From Clostridium gasigenes (GTDB lineage: Bacteria; Bacillota; Clostridia; Clostridiales; Clostridiaceae), in contig NZ_FNJM01000017.1 of the NCBI RefSeq assembly GCF_900104115.1, forward strand, positions 1-64,000: a stretch of DNA of 64,000 bases. The letters are read 5' to 3'. The notes under the pieces are model-generated. The model saw nothing but the letters and a program-made list of their open reading frames with translations, had not been told where the DNA came from and searched no databases. Made by a program: the position numbers and the translations under genes. Positions 26,313-34,137 of this stretch are shown one piece after another; position 1 is the stretch's first letter; every line of letters begins with the position of its first letter.

Positions 26313-26469
26313 CCATTTAAGTTTTAAGTCTATATAAATTTATTATAAAAAAATATAAAAAAAGTAAATTATTTTTTCAAAAAGTTTAACTACTGCATAT
26401 ATTATAGTGAAGGCTAAAAAATAATCTATTTAGAATATTTTAAATTAGATATATGTAGGAGTGGATTTT

Positions 26470-27534
26470 ATGGAAACAACATGCAGAGGTATTTGGATTT
26501 CAACAGAAATATGGCAAAATGAAGATTTAACACTTATTGAAAAGTTATTTATAGTTAAAATAAATGCTTTAGATGGTGAAAAAGGTTGCTATGCAAGCAA
26601 TAGATATTTTGGCGAGTTTTTCAAATTAAGTAAATCTAGATGTTCAGCAATAATTAAAAATTTGAAAAACAAAGGTTACATATCAATAAATTATGTTTAT
26701 GAAGAAGGCAAATATGCAATAGAGCGTAGGGTTATAAAAATAAAGAAATCAGTAGATAACATGGTGAAAATAGCTAAGGAAATTACTAAAAAGGTAGTGA
26801 AGACTAAAGAGTTTCAAAATGATGAAAGTGAAGAAATAGAAAATGAAATAGAATGTTTAGAATTAAGTGGAACAAGGAGAAAAAGATCTATAGTAGAAAA
26901 TCCAGTAGATATAGATAACCTAGAAGAAGATGTTATCCAATTAGATATTTTTGGCGAGAAAACAAATTTTGAAAACATAGAATCTAGCAGTAGTAATAAC
27001 AAATCAAAAGCTAATAAAAGTGAAAATAATAGAAATCAAGTTAAGAAGAATAAAGATAAGAAAAATAATGAAGATGAAAATAAGAAAAATAAAGATAAGA
27101 AAAATCTTAAAAAAGAAATGTATGAAGAGATAATTGGTTATTTAAATATAAGGTGTAATAAAAATTATAAATACACAACAGGAAAAACACAAAGATGTAT
27201 AAATGCAAGAATTAGAGAAGGCCACACTTTAGATGATTTCAAGAAAGTAATAGATAAAAAATATGATGAATGGTCAAAAAACTCAATGAAAGTTTATTTA
27301 AGACCAGAAACCTTATTTGGAACCAAGTTTGAAAGATATTTGACTGAAGATGTAAAAGATATAGAAAATCACTTTAAAAAATCAAATTGGACAGGGGGAC
27401 AAGCTTATGGAAAACAATTTAAAAATGTTAGAGATAGTGGAGAGAATAAGGAAACTAAAGAAAGAACAAGATTTGGAAACTTTAAGCCACTTACAGCAGA
27501 AGAAATTGAAAGAGCAGAGAGAGAGCTTTTCTAA
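26470..27534 (+). CDS. Phage-type replisome organiser (winged helix plus Phg_2220_C)
   Basis: The 354-residue protein has an N-terminal winged helix (residues about 1-85, FGEFFKLSKSRCSAIIKNLK), a long charged Lys/Asn/Glu-rich linker, and a conserved phage C-terminal domain (YLNIRCNKNYKYTTGKTQRC, then YLRPETLFGTKFERYL) as in Phg_2220_C proteins that recruit the helicase loader. ATG 26470 is preferred because AGGAG is nine bases upstream; the GTG at 26461 touches it. It overlaps the loader gene by 128 bases. No other phage genes are present, so this is a domesticated or remnant module. Confidence 0.8.
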   Translation: METTCRGIWISTEIWQNEDLTLIEKLFIVKINALDGEKGCYASNRYFGEFFKLSKSRCSAIIKNLKNKGYISINYVYEEGKYAIERRVIKIKKSVDNMVKIAKEITKKVVKTKEFQNDESEEIENEIECLELSGTRRKRSIVENPVDIDNLEEDVIQLDIFGEKTNFENIESSSSNNKSKANKSENNRNQVKKNKDKKNNEDENKKNKDKKNLKKEMYEEIIGYLNIRCNKNYKYTTGKTQRCINARIREGHTLDDFKKVIDKKYDEWSKNSMKVYLRPETLFGTKFERYLTEDVKDIENHFKKSNWTGGQAYGKQFKNVRDSGENKETKERTRFGNFKPLTAEEIERAERELF

Positions 27535-28231
27535 AAGGTGTCCCCTTTGTGATGATACAACCTGGATTGAGGTTAGAGTAGACAAGAGAACTTGTGCATA
27601 TAGATGTGAATGTTATGAAAAAGAAATGCTAAACAATAATAATGGATGGAAAAAAGCAGGGTTAACCTTAGAAACAAGTAAGCTTAATTTTATAGCCTTT
27701 GAAAAATGGAGTGCAGGTGCAACAACAATGAAAGATTTAGCTACAAAATATTTTTTAAACTTTGATTCTATAAAAGAGGATAAAAAAAATTCTTTAATTT
27801 TATCTGGAAACTCAGGCTGCGGAAAAACACATTTAATAGTAGCAATTGCAAATAATCTAATTAGGAGAAAAACAAATGTTGTGTATATGCCTTATAGAGA
27901 AATAATAATGGAGTTAAAACAAAATGTTATGAATGGTGAGATATACAATGAAAACATGGCAAAATATAAAAAAGCAGAAGTGCTTTTAATAGATGATTTG
28001 TTTAAAGGGCAAATTACACCATCAGATGTTAATATTATGTTTGAAATAATTAATTATAGATATATGAGTAATTTACCAATACTAATTTCAACAGAGAAAA
28101 CTATAGATGCGATAATTGAAATAGATGAAGCCTTAGGAAGTAGAATTTATGAGATGGTAGGTGATTATAAAGCAGAAGTTTTAGGTAGTGAAAGTAACTA
28201 TAGGTTAAAGGGACGAGAGGAGAAAAAATAG
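27407..28231 (+). CDS. DnaC/IstB-like helicase loader ATPase
   Basis: The 274-residue protein starts with a coiled segment, a zinc-finger-like part (CPLCDDTTW with CAYRCEC), then a AAA+ core with Walker A GNSGCGKTHL, Walker B VLLIDDLFKG and a closing arginine in EALGSRIYEMVGDY. It would load a replicative helicase. CAGGGGG stands at the right distance before ATG 27407, so the 128-base overlap with the previous gene, in another frame, is likely real. Confidence 0.85.
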   Translation: MENNLKMLEIVERIRKLKKEQDLETLSHLQQKKLKEQRESFSKRCPLCDDTTWIEVRVDKRTCAYRCECYEKEMLNNNNGWKKAGLTLETSKLNFIAFEKWSAGATTMKDLATKYFLNFDSIKEDKKNSLILSGNSGCGKTHLIVAIANNLIRRKTNVVYMPYREIIMELKQNVMNGEIYNENMAKYKKAEVLLIDDLFKGQITPSDVNIMFEIINYRYMSNLPILISTEKTIDAIIEIDEALGSRIYEMVGDYKAEVLGSESNYRLKGREEKK

Positions 28232-28299
28232 ATTACTTATTTAACTATTTCCTTTTAAAAGGGAAATAGAATGAACTTTTATACTAATAGTTTATTGCA

Positions 28300-28305
28300 T
28301 ATAAT
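28300..28305 (+). promoter_or_regulatory. Putative -10 of the sugar operon
   Basis: TATAAT stands 31 bases before the aldolase start. The -35 is poor, which would fit activator dependence. Confidence 0.35.
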
Positions 28306-28335
28306 AAACTAGAAGAGGAAAAAGGGGGAGAAAAT

Positions 28336-29049
28336 ATGTTAGAAAATTTAAATGTAAAAATATATGCAGATGGGGCAGATTTAAAATCTATGTTAGAGGA
28401 ATATAAAAAAGGAATTGTAAATGGGTTTACAACAAACCCATCACTTATGAAAATTGCAGGTGTAAAAGATTATAGAGCATTTGGTAAGGAAGTATTAGGA
28501 TTAATTAGAGATATGCCAGTTTCTTTTGAGGTGTTTGCTGATGAAAAGGTACAAATAATTAAAGAAGCAGAAGAAATAGCCACATGGGGAGAAAATGTTT
28601 ATGTGAAAATTCCAATAGTAGACACTAAAGGGAATTTTACAGGAGATATTATTAAAGAAATTACGGATAAAAACATAAAAGTAAATGTTACAGCTATATT
28701 TACTATAGAGCAAGTTAAAAATACTCTGAAAGTATTAAACAAGGATACCCCAGCTATTATATCAATATTTGCAGGTAGAATTGCAGACACAGGAGTTAAC
28801 CCAGCCGAAATAATTAAGGAAGCTGTAGGTTTAGTTAAAGAATATAAAAATATAGAAATATTATGGGCAAGTTGTAGAGAATTATATAATATTTTTGAAG
28901 CAGATAAATTAGGTTGTCATATTATAACAGTTCAAAATAGTATGCTTAGAAAAAACAATTTAATAGGAAAAAGTTTAAATGACTATTCAGTAGAAACTGT
29001 AAGAGATTTTTATAAAGATGCAAAAAGTTTAGGTTTTTCAATCTTGTAA
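28336..29049 (+). CDS. Transaldolase / fructose-6-phosphate aldolase-like enzyme
   Basis: The 237-residue TIM-barrel protein belongs to the short transaldolase/FSA group: GFTTNPSLMKIAGV at the start, Schiff-base Lys in VYVKIPIVDTKG, and VTAIFTIEQV, IISIFAGRIADTG later. FSA-type enzymes cleave ketose phosphates such as fructose 6-phosphate or its 1-deoxy form to glyceraldehyde 3-phosphate plus a C3 ketone. AAAGGGGGAG precedes ATG 28336. It heads the operon with three PTS genes. Confidence 0.85.
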   Translation: MLENLNVKIYADGADLKSMLEEYKKGIVNGFTTNPSLMKIAGVKDYRAFGKEVLGLIRDMPVSFEVFADEKVQIIKEAEEIATWGENVYVKIPIVDTKGNFTGDIIKEITDKNIKVNVTAIFTIEQVKNTLKVLNKDTPAIISIFAGRIADTGVNPAEIIKEAVGLVKEYKNIEILWASCRELYNIFEADKLGCHIITVQNSMLRKNNLIGKSLNDYSVETVRDFYKDAKSLGFSIL

Positions 29050-29067
29050 AGGGAAAGGTCAAATAAA

Positions 29068-29526
29068 ATGATAGAAAAAATAATTAATAAAGATGTAGTT
29101 GAAGTAAATGTTGAAGTAGAAAATTGGGAAGGAGCTGTAAAAGCCGCAGGAGATATATTAGTGAAAAACAATAAAGTTAAAGAAACATATATAGAAGCAA
29201 TGATTGATACAGTAAAGGCAATTGGACCTTATATAGTTATGGCACCAGGAATAGCCATGCCTCATGCAAGACCAGAGTGTGGAGTTATAGATGGTGGAAT
29301 TTCTATAATTACATTAAAAGAACCAGTGAATTTTGGAAATAAAGAATTTGATCCAGTGAAACTTATATTTGCATTATGTGCAAAAGAAAGTGAATCGCAT
29401 ATTGAGTTGCTTAAGGATTTAAGTGTTATTTTAGACGACGATAAAGTAATAGAAAAATGTAGTAATATTAAAACAAAGGATGAACTAATAGAAATATTAT
29501 TAGAGTCATATAAAAATAACAAATAG
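29068..29526 (+). CDS. PTS EIIA component, ascorbate (UlaC) type
   Basis: The 152-residue EIIA has the fructose/mannitol/ascorbate-type fold with the phospho-His in GIAMPHARPECG. It takes phosphate from HPr and passes it to the EIIB encoded two bases after its stop region. It is closely related to the C-terminal domain of the regulator at 31435. It lies 18 bases behind the aldolase gene. Confidence 0.85.
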   Translation: MIEKIINKDVVEVNVEVENWEGAVKAAGDILVKNNKVKETYIEAMIDTVKAIGPYIVMAPGIAMPHARPECGVIDGGISIITLKEPVNFGNKEFDPVKLIFALCAKESESHIELLKDLSVILDDDKVIEKCSNIKTKDELIEILLESYKNNK

Positions 29527-29540
29527 GGGTGGAAACAATT

Positions 29541-29825
29541 ATGAAGATTATTACTGTATGTGGAAATGGAATAGGAAGTAGTTTAATGTTAGCTATGAAA
29601 ATAGAAGAAATATGTAATGGAGCAGGAATAAGTGTAGATGTTGAATCTTGTGATTTAGGAGCAGCATCAGGGAAAAAATGTGATTTATTTATTACTGTAA
29701 AAGAATTAGCTATAAATTTCCCAAAAGAAAAGACTATAGTTGTTAGAAGTTATATTAATAAAAAGAAAATTACAGAAGATGCTTTAGAATCTATTAAACT
29801 TAAATATCAAGAATTAGCTAGGTAG
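29541..29825 (+). CDS. PTS EIIB component, ascorbate (UlaB) type
   Basis: The 94-residue protein has the phospho-Cys loop VCGNGIGSSLML typical of lactose/ascorbate EIIB. ATG 29541 is chosen over GTG 29529 because GGGGTGG lies between them. It acts with the EIIA and EIIC of this operon. Confidence 0.85.
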   Translation: MKIITVCGNGIGSSLMLAMKIEEICNGAGISVDVESCDLGAASGKKCDLFITVKELAINFPKEKTIVVRSYINKKKITEDALESIKLKYQELAR

Positions 29826-29860
29826 ATAATTTAATTAATATATACAGGGGGAACTTATCA

Positions 29861-31225
29861 ATGGGTATTATTTTAGAATTTTTTAAAGATGTATTAAAAG
29901 AACCGGCATTATTAATGGGATTAATGGCTTTTATAGGGTTAGTTGCTCTAAGAAAACCTTCTCATAAAATAATGACTGGAACACTAAAACCAATTTTAGG
30001 TTACTTAATGCTAGGTGCAGGTGCAGATTTCATTGTTCGTAATTTAGACCCTTTAGGAAAAATGATTCAAAAAGGATTCAACATAGAAGGAGTTATTCCA
30101 AATAATGAAGCTATAGTATCTGTTGCACAAACAGTACTTGGTGTTGAAACAATGTCAATACTTCTTTTGGGGTTAATAGTGAATCTTTTAATTGCTAGGT
30201 TCACTAAGTTTAAATATATATTCTTAACAGGTCATCATAGTTTCTTCATGGCTTGCTTATTATCAGCTGTTCTTCAAACAGCAGGCTTTGGAGGCTGGGG
30301 TTTAATAGCTATAGGTGGTGCTTTCTTAGGATTAATAAGTGCTATTTTACCAGCAATTGGTCAAAAATATACTTTAAAAGTTACTGATGGTGATGAGGTA
30401 GCAATGGGTCATTTTGGTAGCTTAGCTTATTATATATCTGCTTGGATAGGTGGAAAAGTTGGTAAGCCTGAAGATAGTACTGAAAAAATAGAAATACCAG
30501 AAAAATGGAGTTTTTTAAGAGATACTACAATATCAACAGCATTAACTATGATGGTATTTTATTTAATAGCTGCATTTGCATCAGGATCAGAATTTGTTGA
30601 AACCTTATCAGGTGGAACAAATATGGTGTTATTCGCATTAATGAGCGCTATGAAATTTGCAGTAGGTGTTACTATAGTTTATGCAGGTGTTAGAATGATA
30701 CTTGGAGATTTATTACCAGCTTTCCAAGGAATTGCAACAAAGATTATTCCAGATGCAATACCAGCTGTAGATTGTGCAGTATTCTTTACTTATGCACCAA
30801 CAGCCGTAGTTATAGGGTTTGTAGCTAGTTTTATAGGTGGGATAATAGGAATGGTTCTGTTAGGGTTTGCAGGCAGTGTGTTAATTATACCAGGACTAGT
30901 TCCACATTTTTTCTGTGGAGCAACAGCAGGTATTTATGGTAATTCAACAGGTGGAAAAAGAGGTGCCGCAATAGGAGCATTTATAAATGGATTATTAATA
31001 ACATTTATACCAGCATTATTATTACCTGTACTAGGTAATTTAGGATTCTCAAATACTACTTTTGGAGATTTTGACTTTGGAGTTGTAGGTATTGCAATAG
31101 GGAAATTATATGAATTCTTAGGAAGTGGTGGAGTTTTAGGGTTATTAGCATTATTAGTAGCAGTAGTAATTGTACCGAGCTTTATGAAAACTAAGAATAA
31201 AGTAATAAATAATAATAATGAATAA
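29861..31225 (+). CDS. PTS EIIC component, ascorbate (UlaA) type
   Basis: The 454-residue permease has the UlaA/SgaT fold: about eleven membrane segments, conserved GFGGWGLIAIGGAFLG, ALMSAMKFAVGVTIVYAGVR and PHFFCGATAGIYGNSTGGKR. It imports and phosphorylates a sugar or sugar-like compound. UlaA-type permeases also serve non-ascorbate substrates, and the downstream glycyl-radical enzyme argues for an unusual one here. Confidence 0.85.
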   Translation: MGIILEFFKDVLKEPALLMGLMAFIGLVALRKPSHKIMTGTLKPILGYLMLGAGADFIVRNLDPLGKMIQKGFNIEGVIPNNEAIVSVAQTVLGVETMSILLLGLIVNLLIARFTKFKYIFLTGHHSFFMACLLSAVLQTAGFGGWGLIAIGGAFLGLISAILPAIGQKYTLKVTDGDEVAMGHFGSLAYYISAWIGGKVGKPEDSTEKIEIPEKWSFLRDTTISTALTMMVFYLIAAFASGSEFVETLSGGTNMVLFALMSAMKFAVGVTIVYAGVRMILGDLLPAFQGIATKIIPDAIPAVDCAVFFTYAPTAVVIGFVASFIGGIIGMVLLGFAGSVLIIPGLVPHFFCGATAGIYGNSTGGKRGAAIGAFINGLLITFIPALLLPVLGNLGFSNTTFGDFDFGVVGIAIGKLYEFLGSGGVLGLLALLVAVVIVPSFMKTKNKVINNNNE

Positions 31226-31238
31226 TTAGAGAATATAT

Positions 31239-31272
31239 AAGGGATTCTTTCTTTAAGTAGAAAGTATCCCTT
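31239..31272 (+). terminator. Terminator of the aldolase-PTS operon
   Basis: AAGGGATTCTTTCT pairs with GAAAGTATCCCTT, 14 bases after the EIIC stop. Confidence 0.75.
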
Positions 31273-31349
31273 ATTAATTATTGTGAGTTAAAAAAGAGGT
31301 TAGAAAAACTTAATCATACTATAGTTAATATTAAAATATAAATAATAGT

Positions 31350-31401
31350 AAGGCATCATAAAATAAATAATAGACCAGTATTATTTATTTTATGATGCCT
31401 T
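31350..31401. promoter_or_regulatory. Perfect 22-bp-stem palindrome in the regulator leader
   Basis: AAGGCATCATAAAATAAATA and its exact complement are separated by a short loop, with no T tract after it. It ends 34 bases before the regulator start. It could be an operator for the regulator or a leader structure controlling its expression. Confidence 0.6.
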
Positions 31402-31434
31402 AAATTAGTTAAAGTAATTGTCTAGGAGAAATTA

Positions 31435-33528
31435 ATGTTAAATGCAAGATGTAGAGAAATATTAAGAAAAATAGTAATACTTAATAACAATGTAGGTGTA
31501 GATGAGCTATCAAATAAATTTAATGTATCTAATAGAATGATAAGATATGATATAGATTCTATAAATGAATTTCTAAGAAGTAGCAATATTACTGAAATAG
31601 AAAAAAAGCCAAATTCTCCATTAAAAGTAGTATTGGATAATAAAGAAAGAGCTCTACTAATTAATTTATTAAATAACATGAATGCAGCAGAGTATATTTT
31701 ATCAAGCAACGAAAGAATAGGAATAATTTTATACGATTTATTAAGTTGTTATAAGGTGTGTACCTATAGTAGATTACAAGAGAAGTTCTTTGTAAGTAAG
31801 GGTACTATTGTTTCTGATTTAAGAAAAGTAAAGCTATGGCTTAGTACTTATAATATAAAAATCATTAAATATAGTAATAAAGGAATATCAATTGAGGGAG
31901 AAGAGAAAAGCATTAGAATTGCCCTTAAGGAATTGTTAATAGGAAATGGTGAATATAACATATTAGATAATTTAGAAAATGTATATAAAAATGAAAATAG
32001 TAATGTGTTAAATAAAATTAGTAAAATAGATTTATCAAATGAAAATTTAGATTGCATTAGAGGCTTTATTAAAGAATTAGAAATGGAATTTGGAGTTTTC
32101 ACAGATATAGATTTTATGAACCTTGTTATGACTGCATTTATTATTATAAATAGATCATATAAAGAAGACGAAAAAGAATCAAATAGGTATAGGGTATTAG
32201 AAGAGGAATATAAAAAAGAATATAGTGCAGCTACAAATATAATAAATAAATTAATAAGTAAATTTAAAATAGATATTAGTAAAGCTGAAATTGGATATTT
32301 AACTTATATGATACTATCTTCAAATAGTAATAATGATAATATTGATGATTCAAAGGATTATTTTGAAGCATGTTCAATAACTGGAACTATATTGGAAAAT
32401 GTAGAACAAGCCTATGTAGGTGGAATTTATATGGATACTCATTTATATAAGTCGTTTTTAAATCACATAAAAGGTTTGATTTTTAGGTTAAGGTTTAAGG
32501 TTGAGGTTAGAAATCCAAGTTTAGATAGCATAAATGAAATTTATAAAAAAGAGATTTCATTAGTTAAAAGTGCGTGCATGTTTATAGAAGAAAAGTATAA
32601 ATATAAATTAAGTGATGATGAGCTGGGATATATAACTCTTTATGTATGTGCAGCTATAGAAAAAAATAAAAGTTCAGTAGTAAGAGTGCATAAGAATATA
32701 TTAGTGGTATGTTCAGCAGGGTTTGCTACAGGCAGATTATTAGAAAATAAAATAAAGAGTAAATTCAATATAGATAAAATTAATATAATATCAGTTCATG
32801 GTATTAAAGATTATATAAAAAATGAAAAGGTAGATTTAATTGTATCTACCATTAATATAGAAGAAGAATTAGATATACCAACAATTATTATATCACCTAT
32901 TTTAAATGAAAAAGATTTAAATTTACTAAGGCAATATTTAGATTATAAACCTTCTTCTAAGCAGTGTGAAGGAATTAATGAAATAGTAAATATAATTAGT
33001 AGGAGTTGTAATATAAATAATGAAGAAAATCTATTAAAAGATTTAGAAAAATATTTTAAAGTAGAAAGTAACCTAAAAAAATCTATAAAGGATTATATTA
33101 CATCTTCAGAAATACAACTTAATATAGAAGCTGAAAATTGGGAAGAAGCTATACAATTAGCAGCTATGCCTTTGATAATAAATGGAACAATAAAACAAGG
33201 ATATATAGATGCTATGATTAATAGTATCAATAAACTAGGAGCATATATTGTAGTAGATAATGGAATAGCAATACCACATGCTAAGGGTGATGGATATGTA
33301 GATAAGTTTGGAATAACTATTACTACATTTAAACAAGAAATAACAATAGGGGCTTATAATAATATAAAAGTATTTATAACAGTAGCAACTCCTGATGAAA
33401 AAATTGAAATAAATATAATAACAGAGATAATGAAACTAATAGAAAATTATGAATTTATGGAGTTATTAAAAGGATCAGATACCGTTAAAGAGATATTAGA
33501 GTTCATAGCACCTATTAAAGCATTTTAA
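31435..33528 (+). CDS. PRD-containing PTS regulator (BglG/MtlR type)
   Basis: The 697-residue protein reads HTH (residues 1-55), a second winged helix (about 95-145), two PRDs (about 195-300 and 305-420), an EIIB-like domain with CSAGFATGRLL, and a C-terminal EIIA domain with GIAIPHAKGDGY. This is the MtlR/LicR architecture: DNA-binding activators tuned by PTS phosphorylation. Several usual PRD His positions are replaced (ELGYITLYVCAAIEK has Tyr where His is common). AGGAG precedes ATG 31435. It probably activates the flanking PTS and glycyl-radical genes. Confidence 0.85.
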   Translation: MLNARCREILRKIVILNNNVGVDELSNKFNVSNRMIRYDIDSINEFLRSSNITEIEKKPNSPLKVVLDNKERALLINLLNNMNAAEYILSSNERIGIILYDLLSCYKVCTYSRLQEKFFVSKGTIVSDLRKVKLWLSTYNIKIIKYSNKGISIEGEEKSIRIALKELLIGNGEYNILDNLENVYKNENSNVLNKISKIDLSNENLDCIRGFIKELEMEFGVFTDIDFMNLVMTAFIIINRSYKEDEKESNRYRVLEEEYKKEYSAATNIINKLISKFKIDISKAEIGYLTYMILSSNSNNDNIDDSKDYFEACSITGTILENVEQAYVGGIYMDTHLYKSFLNHIKGLIFRLRFKVEVRNPSLDSINEIYKKEISLVKSACMFIEEKYKYKLSDDELGYITLYVCAAIEKNKSSVVRVHKNILVVCSAGFATGRLLENKIKSKFNIDKINIISVHGIKDYIKNEKVDLIVSTINIEEELDIPTIIISPILNEKDLNLLRQYLDYKPSSKQCEGINEIVNIISRSCNINNEENLLKDLEKYFKVESNLKKSIKDYITSSEIQLNIEAENWEEAIQLAAMPLIINGTIKQGYIDAMINSINKLGAYIVVDNGIAIPHAKGDGYVDKFGITITTFKQEITIGAYNNIKVFITVATPDEKIEINIITEIMKLIENYEFMELLKGSDTVKEILEFIAPIKAF

Positions 33529-33681
33529 AAAATGATATAATATAAATATAAATTTATTTGCCAAGAAAGAAGTTGGCACAAGAAAAATGTAATATTATAA
33601 AAATAAAATTAGAAAATATTAAGCCTATTAATAATAACTAATTTTAGATATACTATAGATATTACAAGGAGTGATTGAAGA

Positions 33682-33930
33682 GTGGAAAAAGAGATGTTAG
33701 AAATTTTAAAGAGATTAGAGCAAGGGCAAATTAAAACTAATGAAAGATTAGATACTATAGAAAATAAAGTAGATAAGTTAGATAAAACATTAGAAGTGGT
33801 TTACAATCAAACTGTAAACCTAAGTGAATTTAAAACATCAGTATTAAGTAATCTTCAAGAATTAAAAGAAGTTAAAGAAGTAACTAAGGTAAATTGCTAT
33901 GATATAGCAAAGTTAAAAGCCGTAAAATAA
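33682..33930 (+). CDS. Coiled-coil small protein, copy 1
   Basis: The 82-residue product is a continuous heptad helix (RLEQGQIKTNERLDTIENKV, KVDKLDKTLEVVYNQ) ending IAKLKAVK. Clostridia carry many such tropomyosin-like short proteins; function unknown. GTG 33682 follows AAGGAG. It has its own leader, also found in the copy at 49433, and its own terminator. Confidence 0.75.
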   Translation: MEKEMLEILKRLEQGQIKTNERLDTIENKVDKLDKTLEVVYNQTVNLSEFKTSVLSNLQELKEVKEVTKVNCYDIAKLKAVK

Positions 33931-33936
33931 CATAAC

Positions 33937-33981
33937 AAAAAGGTGGTATTTCGTGTCGTATACACGAAATACCACCTTTTT
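33937..33981 (+). terminator. Family-specific terminator, copy B
   Basis: AAAAAGGTGGTATTTCGTGT and CACGAAATACCACCTTTTT form a perfect 20-bp stem around CGTATA or similar. Confidence 0.9.
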
Positions 33982-33984
33982 GTT

Positions 33985-34041
33985 ATGCCTCTATCTAATA
34001 TGGTTTTACCAAAAGAACAACAAAAGGCTATATGTAAATAA
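33985..34041 (+). pseudogene. Fragment of the zeta-antitoxin-like gene
   Basis: MPLSNMVLPKEQQKAICK then stop matches the C-terminus of the small protein at 37954 (MTLSNMVLQKEEEKVIGK). Only the last 18 codons remain. Confidence 0.65.
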
Positions 34042-34137
34042 TTATAAAATGTGTTAAAATAATATAGTATTAAGAAATATATGCAGTCAATTTTTTTATT
34101 GATTGTATAAAAAACTAAAAAGGATAGGGTGGTATAA

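Larger units (their letters stand above)
33505..33983 (+). repeat. Segmental duplication, copy 1
   Basis: From the last codons of the regulator gene (CTATTAAAGCATTTTAAAA) through the coiled-coil gene to its terminator, this stretch parallels 49266-49748, with the non-coding leader strongly conserved and the coding part diverged. Confidence 0.75.
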
